Below, one piece after another: positions 21,601-33,591 of a DNA stretch of 64,000 nucleotides. This DNA comes from Terana coerulea (taxonomy: Eukaryota; Basidiomycota; Agaricomycetes; Polyporales; Phanerochaetaceae): assembly GCA_024811115.1 (NCBI GenBank), contig JAKOGH010000993.1, positions 39,282-103,281 of the forward strand, written 5' to 3'. Position 1 is the first letter of the stretch. Each line of letters starts with the position of its first letter. The notes beneath the pieces are model-generated. The model was given only the letters and a program-made list of their open reading frames with translations, searched no databases and had not been told where the DNA came from. Made by a program: the position numbers and the translations under genes.

Positions 21601-24600
21601 CACTGCAGGCCCTTGTCCTTGCCGTCCTTGACCTTGTAAAGGTGAACTGCAGCGTCGAAGGTGAGGCTGGAGAAGGCAACCTCGCCGCCAACTATGACGT
21701 CCGTAGTCTTGCCGGTTGCAGTCTTCTCGAACACAACTTGCAAGAACGCCCGCTTGAGCTCGATATCGCCGAACGCGATCTCAGAAGACGCCAGATCGCC
21801 TCTGACAAGAACACTGTGCGAGGTGATCTCAAGGGTGGCGTCCAAAGCCGTGTAGTCGCCAATGGATATTTTCTCGAGAGTGATGCCGAGACCGCGGTTG
21901 GAGCCAAGAACGATCGTGGCCGAGCCGATCTGAATGTCGACATCCGGGATGGCCAGCTGCCCGCCGGAGATCCAGTCGAAGAGGTCGGTGATATTCTTCA
22001 AGTTGAAGTCGTAAACGGATGCGCTGAGTTCGAACGTGCTGCCAGGAGCAAACGAGCCAGTGAATGAAGCACGAGTGTCTTTGTAGTTGAAGAACGCCGA
22101 GACATCGAACGTGAAGGAGGCCCAGGGCTTGGAGAGGGCGAAGCTGGTCGTGAACGAAGCACCAGATAGCTGTGCTGTGTATCAGCAAAGAAAAACGGAC
22201 ATGTATCAGATAAATTGACTGACCGTCAGGCCCTTGGCTCCCAAAGGCTCGCGCCACGTATGGACATCGGCAGAAAGGTGAACTATGCCCCCATGTTCTT
22301 GAATCTCGTAAGACAAATCGAGGGGCACCACCGAACTGGGAACATCGACGCTCATGCTCCCGAAGACGGCGAAACCGTACTTCAACACCGTATGGGGCTG
22401 GGGGTCGAAGGCCAGGCCACGAATGCCGAACAGACGAACACCGATGCTTGTAAGAACGAGCCCGTCGACAGGCTTGATAGCAATGCCTGCGAAAACGCCT
22501 TCCAGCGTGAAGCTGTGGAGCTCAAGGGCTTTGCCCCAGTCGCTACCGGTCCCGAGCGACGTGTGGATGCTGAGCACAGGCGTCTTGACGCCGAGCACGG
22601 AGGAGAGTACATTGTGCAGCGAGCCGCAAGACTCGTCAATGACCCAGTCGGCGTTGAAATGCCATCCGACAGCCCTAGTGCCGTCAAATTGGTAGTTCTG
22701 GTGCAGGACGGAGACGTTCCGGAATGTGATCTTGTCGAATGCGGAGCCCTTGAGCGCCGGAAGGACGGAGGAGAAGTGGAAGTCGCTGTGGAGCGTCGCG
22801 CGTTGGACCGAGACAGGCTCGCCCGGGGTTCACAATGATGCCGGCAGGCGGGGACCTTCCCAAACTTCGAATTTAGCGATGAGAGCCTCGTTTCCGAAGA
22901 GCGGGATATCTCCGGCGAGAACGAAGCCATTGCTGGGAGGTAAAGAGCCCGGGGCAGAGATGATGGGGAGGGGTGGTACCGCTGAGGCAGCGACTGCAGC
23001 AGTGCGTAACGCCTCGATCCTTTCGTCTGTGTTCACAATAGCCTGAAACGCCGTAGAGGAGCTTGGCGCTGCAGACTGGAATACGATTGGGGTGGGGACC
23101 GTGTCATTAGCAACGCGAGCTGCAGCTGCGGGGGGCGAAGAAAGGTCATCAACCTCATCGGTAGGTCCGTAGAATGCAACAGGGTTTCGGACTGTGACAC
23201 CGGCAATGTTGATGTACGGCAGCTTGCTCGCTGCAGCGCGCCAGGCGAGCATTGGCTCTGCATCGATCGGCAGCAGGAACGCTACATTGGCGGATGGTGG
23301 TGCGTCCAACAATGACATGGCGGAGAACGCGGGAGGCAGGAAGGCTCCGTTAGTGTTTACGGTAGGCTTCTTGGTCGAGACACTTTCATCGCGGAGGACC
23401 TCCATCAGGGCATCATCGAGTCGTGCTTCCACACGGAGGGGTATGTACCGAGAGAACGGATCGAAATAAGTTTGCACGTTGAACACGTGGCCCATCTATG
23501 CAGACAAGAATAATTAAACACCGAATACTATCTCGACGAGAATATAATCACATACCAGCTCGGTGCTCATGGTCCACTCGTATTTCAGGCACATCGAAAG
23601 CCACACTGACAGTGATGTTAGCAACAGGCTGCGATGCGGTGTTCAAGGGCAATGCTCACTGTACTTCTCTTGATCTACATACTCCGGAATGCTCACAACA
23701 GTGCGGACGCCGTTCGCGGAAATACGGGAGAAATCGCCGCTGAACTCGTTGGTCGTCGTCAAAGTTCCGTAGCGCTTGCTATCCTGAGAGACCTTGGCAT
23801 CGGCGGCGAGGAGACTAGTGATGGCGTTCTCCGCACGAATCATATCGGTGTTGGATTCCCCAGTACCGAATACAAGATTCTCGCGAGTCTGAGACGTGGC
23901 AAGGTCCACAATGTCGTTCAAGCCGCCAAAATGGAAGGCGTTCCGGTGAAGCCACTAGTTGCAAGGCGCAAAGTTCATCAACCCCGCGTTGCAGCAACGA
24001 ATGACGAAACCTTACCTCGGCGTCGGCGGGATGACCACGAGCGAGTGTTTTCTCATCCCAGATGGCCTCTGCAACCTACGCGCAAGAGAGATAGTATCAG
24101 CTTGGCTCTGGCAGCATAGAAGAAGGGCACAGACCTGCGTCGCACTGGCACCCATAACAGCTTTCTGGCCGGGGAAATTGCCGCGCTGCCCCGCGGCCAT
24201 GACAGCCTTGAAATGCGACATGTGAGCGACGGTCGTCTTGCTGCCTCGAGCACCCTTCTTGTTGTTGTGGAGAGCAAGATCGATCTTGTCCGCAAGAGCA
24301 TGGTCGGGCCAAGGACGCTCAAGTACAGGCGTATTCTTGACATTCTTCCAAATCCTCTCGAAATCCTCAGGGTACATCCAGGTGTAGTAGAAGCCCAAAT
24401 AGTGACCTAAATGAAGTGTCAGAAAAGGCACCAGAGAAGAGGTAATAAATGGCGTACTTCCGGCGAGGACGAGAGGAGGGTCTGCGGTCTTAGCCTCCTG
24501 CCATTCAATTACGCGATAGTCGTACTTGGGAAGACCCAGCTCCTTGCTGGCGAAAGCTGCCGCAAACACAGTCTTCAACGTATCGAGCTTGAAGAGCGCA

Positions 24601-25118
24601 GAATCGTCGGCGGGGGTGAAGACGAGTCTGACTTGGTCAGTCCCCGGGTTGACGAAGCGAGAGTACACGTTGAAAGGAACGTTCGGCCGCGCCTCCTCGA
24701 TGATACCAAAAATCCGGATCCAGCGCTTGAGCTGCTCGTCATCCCATTCCTCGAAGGATTTGTAGTGGGCCGGGTCTGCAAAGATGTTACCCGGCATCGG
24801 CGCCAGCTGACCGTTGCTGGTCCAGAAGTCGAGCGGGCGAGCAAAGGGGTCCTGCGACAGAAGTAACCAGTCGGTATGCCTGACATTCTGGTCGAGTCGA
24901 GCCAGAACCTCATGGACGTCCGTCATGTAGAACTGATAAGTCTTCCCCAGGGAGCAGAAGTACGTGCCATCGACGGTAACTGAGTCGTCCTCAATACCGA
25001 GTGGAACCGCGGCATAGAGGGGAATGACGATCAGGAAGCCGTCCTGTTCAGAGGGATAGCGAGGGTCCTTGATGACCAGAGGTTCCTCGAGAGGGACGAA
25101 ATGCTCGTAGTTCGACAT
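18679..25118 (-). CDS. Very large protein of unknown function: beta-rich core and long amphipathic helical C-terminus
   Basis: About eleven exons encode roughly 1,950 residues. The start MSNYEHFVPLEEPLVIKD is at 25118; the last exon ends KKLWDDVKLLV at the TAA at 18679-18681, using an intron with donor GTACGT after IFKK. Residues 1-450 look like a soluble alpha/beta domain (FEEWDDEQLKRWIRIFG). Residues 450-1460 are beta-rich and Gly-punctuated, with alternating phrases such as GIRGLAFDPQPHTVLKYGFA, IGSATIVLGSNRGLGITLE, KPVQLSLSAGLSVPV and FGIRGGIAIGKTQAQLALSV. The last 490 residues are helical and Ala-rich, with coiled-coil-like and amphipathic stretches (QARKAAEDGIKAAKDTL, AGLAIARSATIELEAAKKAL). 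There is no signal peptide and no clear transmembrane helix. An in-frame TGA at 22830-22832 interrupts the reading. I do not recognise the family; a lipid- or membrane-associated scaffold is a guess. Confidence 0.75.
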
Positions 25119-26920
25119 GTCGATGACTGTAGAAACTTAGGCTGGGATGACCACTGTCGAGTTCTCTTTATATTCGTCACTGAGCGCCTTGTACCCTCTT
25201 TGAACGTCGGCTGGTCCTTTGCCCCGAAGGATAGTGCGAGCCATTGACACTCCACCAAGGGAGAATCCTGGACGTCCATTGGTACGGTCGCTTTCCGAAA
25301 CCGAAAACAATTGTCCGAACATGCTAAATGTAACGATCATGCCCAGGGGGTGTCCGCTTAAGATCAGCATGGAACTGCGGCATGCCTCTGGGCCTACCAC
25401 CCGCAACGTCTGAACCTATCTGCGGAAGCTGCCAACCGGTGAGTGAAATGCTTTGACAGGCATAAGGTACGGCTAGGGACGCGTACCCGGTGAATATGCA
25501 TGGCCGTGCACCCCCGTCGGGATGAACGGTATGTACGCCTTCCATGGCGGGGGAAGCGTGACAGCGGGATCGACCGTCCACGTCAATCCTCAGGGCTTCT
25601 CATTACGAGTAACTCGCTTGTTTCATAACCTCGACACGGCAAGGCTGGATGCGCCAGTAAACTTAAATATATCGCCAACCTTCGTCTAATGCGAGCTCTG
25701 AATTAGTTTCAACTTACCGGACGCGAGGAAAATCACGGACCATTTGCTGTCTCGCTTGCAAGTATCATAGACCCACTTTGGGTGTACCTATTGTTTTCCA
25801 GGGACTCCATCAGTGTTAAGGCACTGGCGGAGTTGTGTCTGACTCGGAGACACAACGGACGTAACGCCTCTCGGGCGTATGCTGAGGCCGAAATAGTCTA
25901 GGCGTATATTAGATATTCGTGCATTGCGAGATTTGATATGGCGAGTGCTCACTGAGCTAGGCTAAATATCATCCCATGCGACACGAAAGGGTGTCCAACG
26001 GTAAGCTGCGACCCAACTTGGCCGTTATGCATCGCGGTTGGCGGAGAGTTATGGGGCGCTTGTTAGGTTTGCTCCCGCAGACCGTGGCAGACGGCGCCTC
26101 CAACGTATTGTCAAACAGAGCCAAACACGCGTCGTGCCGTCAAGTCAGGCTCGTTCAAACTTTATTCCAGCTTCAAGCTTCAAGCTTCAACTTGAAGCTC
26201 AAGGCTTCTGCTCACTTGCGCAGAACACAACCCTGTCACTCGCTCATATCGAGGTTCTCTGCGCTCTGTTGGATATGCTGGCTGTTGTAAGGGCTCTGCG
26301 AAAGTGTGCGAGCGGCAATACCGGTCGAAATCCACGACACATCTCCAGCAGCCAGAAGTATACTTGAAGCTTGAAGGATAGACAGGCCGACTACTCGCGA
26401 GGTACGCAGCGTTTCTGCGATTAGCTTTATATCGCACACGTCAGCTGGGGCATGAACGCCACCTGATTCTCAGGCTAACCCTGGAATTATATCAAGGTTT
26501 TGGTTCTGTCACCGCGTTGTAGACAGCACCTGCTGTTACATGCACACTTGTCGCCCATGGACGTGTTGCGTAGGCTCACCGCTCTTACCCGACGCAGGAG
26601 GCTACTTCTTTGGTCGTAGTTCTTTCACCGATGAAGCCGTTATTGTCGTACTACTGCCGTGACTCAGAAGCAGAGGCATGCCGAGTCGACACTTATCTCT
26701 GCTGTAGTTCACCTTCAGGGACATCAAGATGGAAGAAAGCTTCGCGGGATAGCTGAGCCTAGAGCACAAGTTAAGCCCGTCAGGCTAGAACCAGGTAGTG
26801 TCACCTGGACATTTCAGCTCGAAGGCTTAAACTCTCCCTTCATATAGTTATGGCGCGTGGTGAAAGCACCATTTCAACGCTTCGCATACTCACAGCCCAT
26901 TCTCCTCTTAGCACTCAAGT
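25119..26920. other. Long divergent intergenic region
   Basis: A 1.8 kb region between the large gene and the SDR gene. No supported gene; the ORFs present lack splice structure or family likeness. A ctttatattcg TATA-like site lies about 50 bp upstream of the large gene start, near 25165-25175 on the minus strand. Short AAGCTTCAA-type repeats occur at 26170-26200 and 26363-26377. Confidence 0.35.
26183..26199. repeat. Perfect 8 bp palindrome arms in a CTTCAAG repeat cluster
   Basis: AGCTTCAA, one C, then TTGAAGCT. It is preceded by tandem CTTCAAG units, and the inverted form TTGAAGCTTGAAG recurs near 26364. Could be a protein-binding site or chance; no gene is attached. Confidence 0.4.
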
Positions 26921-28175
26921 ATGGCCACGTCTGATAATATTCCGACCGGGCCCGCTCCAGCGTATGGTGTCGTCGGTGTTGCAGCTGCTCTGCAGGCCTC
27001 TTCCACTGGTAAGAGATCTCCATGACATACTTTGTTCATCTTTTCTTATCTGCAACCCTCTCCAGAACCCCTCTCACCAACGCTGTTTGCCAAGGAATTT
27101 TCCTTGGCCGGCCGAGTGGGCGTAGTCACAGGAGGCAATCGCGGTCTCGGACTCGAGATGGCCTTGGCAATGATTGAAGCCGGTGCCCGCGCTGTACACT
27201 GCATCGACCTTCCTGACCTGCCCTCAGAGGACTTCCGGAAGGCACAAGCCTACGCAAGCAAGATGAAGGACACAGGTGGAGACGCCAGGTTGGATTATGT
27301 TACAGCGGACGTGAGCGATCAAGTGCGTGTTCTTGATCTCATTTGCGGAGATGGGGCGCTTCAAGCAGCATGCGTGGGTGCAGAAGTCAATATGGAAGGT
27401 CGTTGAAGAGATAGCCGACAGGGAAGGGCGGCTAGACTTTTGCATTGCTGCGGCGGGCATTCAAAGGCAGGAGCATGATTGTCTAGAGTACCCCGCTTCG
27501 GACTGGAACGATGTGCGTATTCTTTCACGTCCCTGCGCGCCGCAAGGATGCTCACATATCCACAGATTATGAAGGTCAACGCCGGCGGCGTGTTCTTCAC
27601 TGCGCAAGCCGCCGGGAGGCAAATGCGCCGTTTTGGCCGAGGCGGCAGCATTATCTTGATTGCGAGCATGAGCGGAACGATTCAAAACCAGGTGCGTCAA
27701 AGAAGGCAGCTTCAGCTGTAACATCGAGCCGCTTACGCTCTGCAGAACCATGGTTGGGTAGCTTACAACACCTCCAAGTCCGCCGTCCTCCAAACTGCGC
27801 GCACGATGGCGTGCGAACTTGGCAAGGACAGAATTCGGGTCAACACCATCAGTCCTGGGTACATCTACACAAGGTCTGGCTACCGTTCGCGCTCATCTTG
27901 GCTGACGGTTAGCTAATGGAACCATTGCATCAGTATGTCGAAAGCGTACTTGGACAACCATCCAGGGCTTGTCGAAGTCTGGGCGGCGCAGAATCCGCAG
28001 AACCGAATCGGGAGACCGGACGAACTACGCGGAGTCGCTACATGGCTGGCAAGCGATGCAAGCTCGTATTGCACCGGTAGTGAGTGAGTGTCATTATCCT
28101 CAAGGCTCATGGAAAATCCAGTAGCTGACGGCCTTCCTCAGCATTATTGTGGACGGTGGCCACCGCGCCTGGTAG
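26921..28175 (+). CDS. Short-chain dehydrogenase/reductase (NAD(P)H-dependent)
   Basis: A classical SDR: Rossmann motif TGGNRGLG after an approximately 45-residue N-terminal lead, the aspartate segment DYVTADVSDQ, the AAAGI motif (variant of NNAG), catalytic Ser in IASMSG, catalytic YxxxK in YNTSK, and ISPGYIYT downstream. It ends IIVDGGHRAW, typical of fungal sugar or polyol reductases. The ATG at 26921 gives MATSDNIPTGPAPAYGVV; six introns of about 50-65 nt fit, with the last donor in GTGAGTGTC near 28087. Similar fungal enzymes reduce sorbose, mannitol or related ketoses; the substrate cannot be read from sequence. Cytosolic. No frame problem seen. Confidence 0.88.
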
Positions 28176-29083
28176 ATATTATTGGAGAAAGAGGTTTGCG
28201 CTGGTTATTTGAGAAAGCTGCTTCTAACGGATGTTGGCTAGATGACGATCCGGGTTGCCCAGCTAAGCACTGTAGCACGCGCAGCTTTATTATTAGGATT
28301 GCAAGACCGGTGTATTGCTTGAGAATGAATAAGGATTGCATGTTTGTGAACGTAAATTCCAAGGAGCAAATATGAAGGTTTGCAGGAGCGCTGATTGTGC
28401 CGTTGACGCTCCGAGGTGATGAAACTGCGCGAACTGTCTTGTCTGACCGCCGTTAGCATCTGTTCTGCTTGGAAGGTCTTCGGTACCAAGACGGCGGGTG
28501 CATAACACAGCCCTCGGACAGCCTTTCCGGCACATACGTGTCCTTGAACTCTCTCTTTATATGCGGGTAGAACGTCTGGCCTGACTCGGACTCCGCAAGA
28601 AGCCGGCGCTCGCCGGCGAGACAGCAGGTTTCAATAATGGAAACCGAGCTCTATCCTCAGCACCTCCACCAGCACTGAGCAAGCTGGCTTCAAGCTACAC
28701 AGCCTCCCAACCGCTCGCGGTCTTGTCTCGTTAGTACTTCTGTGATAGTTGCTTGGCATCGGAATATTGAGCTCCTGGCTGACTCCTCGTGCCGCGCGCT
28801 TTCGAAGCTTATACAGGGAGCTCGGACAAAGAACAGCGTAGCTGTACAGACTTCTGGCATCCCAGGACTGCCACATCGATATTTCTCTTTTTACTGTTAT
28901 AGACTTGCACTGCTGCATCGTCTGGGTTATGCCAAGTGCGGCGTCCACCTCGAGGGTGGACGATGTGGAGCCACCTGAGATCCCCACGGTGAGTGCTTCC
29001 CTGCAATGAGTAATTTGCCGGGCACAGTGCCTAACACACTTGCACACTAGCACAAACATATCATCATCTACGACAATGCGTGT
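28176..29083. other. Intergenic region after SDR gene
   Basis: A 0.9 kb region between two same-strand genes. ORFs on the minus strand have no family likeness or splice structure. Presumed 3' end and promoter only. Confidence 0.3.
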
Positions 29084-29894
29084 ATGCACCACCCGCCCGC
29101 TCGGCTGCGTGCTACGAGAGCGAACCTTCGTGCGCAGCCGCGAGTGGCTTCGAGTATTCGCCAGAGGATAGCTCCCACGGATCCTCCTGCTCACAATGAC
29201 GACGATGACCTGCCGGGCCTCATGAGCATTCTAGACGAGGACGAAGACGACGAGGCGCGGAGCTTCTCGCGGTACCACAGAGAATCGAACACATGGCTCC
29301 TATTCGTGAGTAGCCCCTATCCTACTACCCTTTTGTCTCTCACCTCTTCGCCAGTCTGGCATACTTGCCCTCTTCATCTCCCTCTTCATCACGAATTTCA
29401 CCAGTACGCCACAGCAACTTGCCGCGCACGAGACGTCACGGGAACTTGCGTCGCAAATCGGCGCCGTCCACGAGCGCATGAACAGCCTGTCAATAACTCT
29501 GGCCCATACTGGCTACAACCTCACGCTGCCCATCCCGAAAGGCTATCCGCCCTGCATCGCTCGGGACGTTCGTGATCACTGGGTGCCCAGCCTTTGCTAT
29601 GGGGCGTTGATGTTCACTCTGCTGGGCGCAATGGTCACGCTGCAGATCAAAAGCTGGCTCATGAGCTGCACCCTTGGCGTCTTCCCCCTTTCACGACCAA
29701 ACCCCACGCCACAAACGTTGCGTGATGCCGCTAAGCGGATACTGGAGTACAGGAAGGTGCGCAAAGATACGGTGGAGAAGACGGAGAGGGTGATGAGAGT
29801 TCTGCCGCCGACGATGTATGGCGCAGCTGGGATGTTTTTATGCGGTGTCATCTTGAAAATAGGCTCGTTTGCATGGCTCGCACTCATGTACTGA
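29084..29894 (+). CDS. Predicted three-helix membrane protein of unknown function (253 aa)
   Basis: Two exons (29084-29305 and 29355-29894) sum to 762 nt, 253 residues. The N-terminal 75 residues are basic, then very acidic (NDDDDLPG, ILDEDEDDEA) and presumably cytosolic. Hydrophobic segments follow at ILALFISLFITNF, YGALMFTLLGAMV and the C-terminal MFLCGVILKIGSFAWLALM. A loop holds a possible N-glycosylation site (NLTLP) and conserved-looking YPPCIARDVRDHWVP. The Arg/Lys-rich segment RILEYRKVRKDTVEKTERV lies between helices 2 and 3. Layout resembles basidiomycete-specific membrane proteins often found in expanded families. I do not recognise a named domain. The start was chosen as the first ATG in frame; no upstream exon was found. 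Confidence 0.65.
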
Positions 29895-30207
29895 TTGAGC
29901 GTGTCTTAGCAGGGATGGCAGGGGGAGCAGGCTGCATCGACCTGAAACATTGTGGATGTATTCCAGCCCCGCTGTCTGTCTCTGAGGTCGTGTCGTCGTA
30001 ATGTGTACCAATACTACCTTATATTCTCTTGCCGCAGCCAATATTCTTGTTCTTATTTACGTACCTTGTTCGGCATGTACAGCCTGTAGCAGTACCAATA
30101 GTCATGTGTAGATGTACTCTATTTTCGTCGTTACAGCACAATGAATGAAACCCCAACCTGGATTCTACACCAGTTAATTCGATGAACCACTGGTGGCGGT
30201 TCGGTTT
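29895..30207. other. Convergent spacer
   Basis: A 313 bp spacer between two 3' ends; nothing recognised beyond presumed 3' UTRs. Confidence 0.3.
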
Positions 30208-31112
30208 TTACCAAACATAGGGGATCACCCTGGAAGAGACCTTCTTCTTGTACTCCTTGTAATCCAGTCCGGTTACGAGATCGCTCTCGTACTGCTTTTC
30301 CTGTAGTACGCATCAGCAATGTCCGACCCACGAGAAAATTGGACGCACCTCATGCGGGATCTGGACGGCAAGGTAAACGGAAGACACAGCGGCGGTCACA
30401 AGAGGGACGGCGTTCCACCACATGACCGAGTACGTGAGTTGTCCTAGAAGGGTTGCCCTGAGAGAAACCTTGAGCAAAGGACGACAAGGAAGATAAAAGG
30501 AACCTACGCAGCCAACGGGTGACGAACGACGCTGTAAGGGCCTTCCTTAGGGAAGGCCGGGTTCTCAGAAGATACCTACGGAACGTTAGTCAGTAAGACG
30601 GGGTGAGACCTTAGAAGGGAGCGTACCGTCGCGTGTATTTGCTGTCTGACGCGCTTCAGGAGGTAGAGCACGCCGAAGTTCGCGACGCAAGCAAGCGTTC
30701 TTATTGAAGCAAAAGTGCCGATGTGGAAGTGTAGGTCTGGCAAGGCCAGTTGCTTGAGCCATTCTGGCTGTTCCAAACGGCCCACCGCGGTACCCAGAAG
30801 GTAAACGACAGGTGCAGATATTATAGCCACATGCACGACAGGAGAAAGTATCTTGACAAGTCGCGGCGTGGGCAGCTTCTCGCCAATGTTCTTCAGGTCG
30901 CCCGGTGGCTGGGGCACACCCGTGTCGTTGTTTGTCAAGGGCAAACCGTGCTTGTGGTGCAAGCGGCGACTGGAAGACCTCGAATGGCTTTTGAAGCCTC
31001 CGTATACGCCTATGAAGGTCGTGAGCCAGGCAAGGGCCTCGACGCCTTGGTCGTGGCTGAGACGGCTGTGGCGGAGAATGTCGTCCACGTCAATGCCGGC
31101 GATGTACACCAT
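30208..31112 (-). CDS. Isoprenylcysteine/phospholipid methyltransferase-family membrane enzyme (ICMT-like)
   Basis: Four exons. The first (31112-30627) gives MVYIAGIDVDDILRHS and hydrophobic segments around ISAPVVYLLGTAVG and ACVANFGVLYLLK. After splicing the C-terminal part reads PYSVVRHPLAATLLG, YSVMWWNAVPLVTAAV, PHEEKQYESDL and YKEYKKKVSSRVIPYVW. The RHP and the HEE...Y.Y...V.R.IP.VW pattern are the SAM- and substrate-binding signature of the ICMT/PEMT methyltransferase family, which methylates prenylated C-terminal cysteines or lipids at the ER. Length is about 250 residues, as usual for the fungal members. Basidiomycetes have many ICMT-like paralogues, so this need not be the Ste14 orthologue. 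No frame break seen. Confidence 0.8.
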
Positions 31113-31839
31113 GGTGTCGAGCTGGGGAATATGTGGTTATGGTGGTTGAGCGGGACGTTTGCCAGCTGCTGATGTGGTTGCCTTACTTGCCTCCCGTCGG
31201 GAGTCGGGACTGGACGGGGCCAGAGTGACGTCGATCATTCCATTTTCTCTTGAGGTTAGGGTTCTCGGAACCGTCGGCAACACGGAGGCAGGGGCCGCGA
31301 GGCGGATGACGCATCGGTAATGCCGAGAACTTTGATCGGAGCAGTCACCCGCAGATTGTAATGGGCGCCTCCGAACATCATGATGTCCTCCGCCCTGCAT
31401 GAAGACCGACTGCTGACTCCCCCACTCCTCCCTATATACCGTCAGGTAGTGACCTCTACACTACTTTTCATCTTCCTCTGAATAATTGCGCAATTATCTG
31501 AGGCGAAAACCAGCCCCGAATCCGTTCCTCCAACTGCATCATACTTCAGCGCTCAAAGTGCCAGTGTTGTGTACTTGAGAGCTCTCAGTAAGTACAATAT
31601 TTACTAGATACGTGCCGGCTCTGCCGACAAAAACCTTGCTTGGGTTTGTACAGGTGTAAACGTGTGCTGATTAAGCAGGGAAGGGAACGGCCGTGGGAAA
31701 GGATGGGCGTCAGGCAAATGCCGGTAGGACGAAAAGTGGCTTCACATTAAAGGTTTCACAGTTACCTTGCAAGCAAGGTGATAGATACGTGCAGAGGCTG
31801 AATAGACTCTCTTCGCCCAACAGCTAGTTTCATATAATC
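31113..31839. other. Divergent intergenic region between ICMT-like and Sec14-like genes
   Basis: A 727 bp region with both promoters. No gene or clear element recognised. Confidence 0.3.
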
Positions 31840-33335
31840 ATGGCTCCGAAGGAACAGGATGCTTTGCTGCGGCAATTCCGAGAGGAACTCACCAAAGAGG
31901 GCCTCCTGCATGAAGGAGATTCCATAGGCACGGACGACCGCACTCTTTTGTGAGAGGATATGCTCCTTATCTCCGCGAGACTAATATATCTACGCAGACG
32001 ATTTCTTCGTGCTCGGCAGTTTAAGCTCAAGGAGGCCAAGGCTATGTGGAAGAACTGCTATGAGTGGAGACTGAATGCAGAAGGTGTCGGCATAGACGAA
32101 TTGTACAAGAAGATAGATCCATTTGACGTATGTATAGAGGTTTTGCTGACAGGCAATGCTCTAACTTATCACCTAGTATCCCGAGCGAGACCATGTGTTC
32201 AAATATTGGCCCCTCTTTTTCCATAAGGTGTGCGCCTTCCCTATACGCCTTGCTTGTCTCCTACTAATCGATATCAGACAGACAAACGTGGCAGACCCCT
32301 CAACATTCACCACTTCGGACGTATCAACACGAGCGAGCTGTACAAAAACATCACGCCAGAGAAGTTCTGGCAAGCGTTCTTGGTCAACGCTGAGTCCCTG
32401 ACGCGTGAAGTACTACCCGCTTCGGATGCAGCGGCTGGAAAATCAGTGGATGGTGTGTTTGTCATCGTGGACTTGAAGGGTTTTGGGTAAGGGTTTTATT
32501 TATCTCTCAGTGTGACCTCTTGGCTCACTTTCTTCAGCACCGGACAGTTCTGGCAAATGAAGAGCCTCGCGCGAGGCGCCTTCCAGGTATCGCAAGACTA
32601 CTTCCCAGAGACGTGAGTTTGTATTTTCAATAGCAGTGCAAGTTACATATAGTGATAATGCGTCAATTATGAAGGATGTCTCAGCTGGCCATTGTCAACG
32701 CCCCCTCATCGTTTACCGCCATCTGGGCCGTCATGCGCCCCTGGCTCGCCAAGGAGACCGTGGAGAAGGTTACCGTGCTCGGCTCTAACTACCATTCCGC
32801 ACTGTTGGAGTTGGTCGACGCACAGAACCTCCCAGAGAGTCTTGGCGGCACCTGCACTTGCGAGGAGTGTGGCGCCACGGGCGACTCGGGCAAGGCACAG
32901 CCCGAGACGGGGAAGCTCAAAGGTGGCGTCGCGGAAATGGGTCGTTGTGCATTCAGCAGCGCGGGCCCGTGGATGATCGGGCGCGAGGAGCGCAAGGCGG
33001 CGTGGCTGAAAGGCGAGCGCAAGGACATCGCCCTGCAACCAGGCGAGATCGAGAAGTTCTCGGCGCAGGAGAAGGGCGGCGACGCGACCGAGGCGAACCC
33101 ACCGCAGGCGCAGGACGAGGCGTCGGCTGACGAGGGTTCTCAAAGTACATCGACTGGTCCATCTACTCCTGGAGTGGACACCGTCCAAAAGCAGCTTGGG
33201 CAGGTGGCGATACAGGATGGAGGCGAGCAGGAACCGCGTAGGGAGCTGTTACCCGAGGAAGCCACTCAGATGGTGGCTGAGAAGCACCCGGATACCCGCC
33301 AGGTGCAAACCGGAGACCTGCACGTCGGCGTGTAA
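31840..33335 (+). CDS. Sec14-like CRAL-TRIO phosphatidylinositol/phosphatidylcholine transfer protein
   Basis: CRAL-TRIO proteins move or present phosphoinositides and other lipids between membranes. The ATG at 31840 gives MAPKEQDALLRQFREEL; the CRAL-TRIO N segment has RRFLRARQFKLKEAKAMW and YPERDHVFKYWPLFFHK. The lipid-binding core has DKRGRPLNIHHFGRIN, VDGVFVIVDLKGFG, ARGAFQVSQDYFPET and APSSFTAIWAVMRPWL, and closes with LPESLGGTCTCEECG. The remaining about 150 residues are an unusual acidic, Glu/Ala/Gln-rich tail, not part of the Sec14 fold. Five short introns fit the frame. This is a Sec14 homologue, not certainly the essential Sec14 itself, because fungi have several. Confidence 0.88.
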
Positions 33336-33591
33336 CAGAAGGCAAGCACAATAGCATAGTAGTGTCTAGACTGTATTATTAGTATTGTACTTGATCCTGT
33401 TGTACTCGTTATGCGCAAACTGCCTTGTCATGTAACATTATTTTGGTGCAGACTCAATTCACGTTTTCCACACACGCCATTCGCGTTCTTGAGCTTGATC
33501 CAAAGTGTGATCGCAGGTCGTGAATTACTCGTGAAACAATCGGCAGGGATGTAAATGATTATGAAGTCCATGAGTAGGCTACATCATCCGC

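Noticed and set aside
32858..33357. Several Arg/Ala-rich ORFs in other frames over the Sec14 tail
   Set aside because: Shadows of a GC-rich coding exon.
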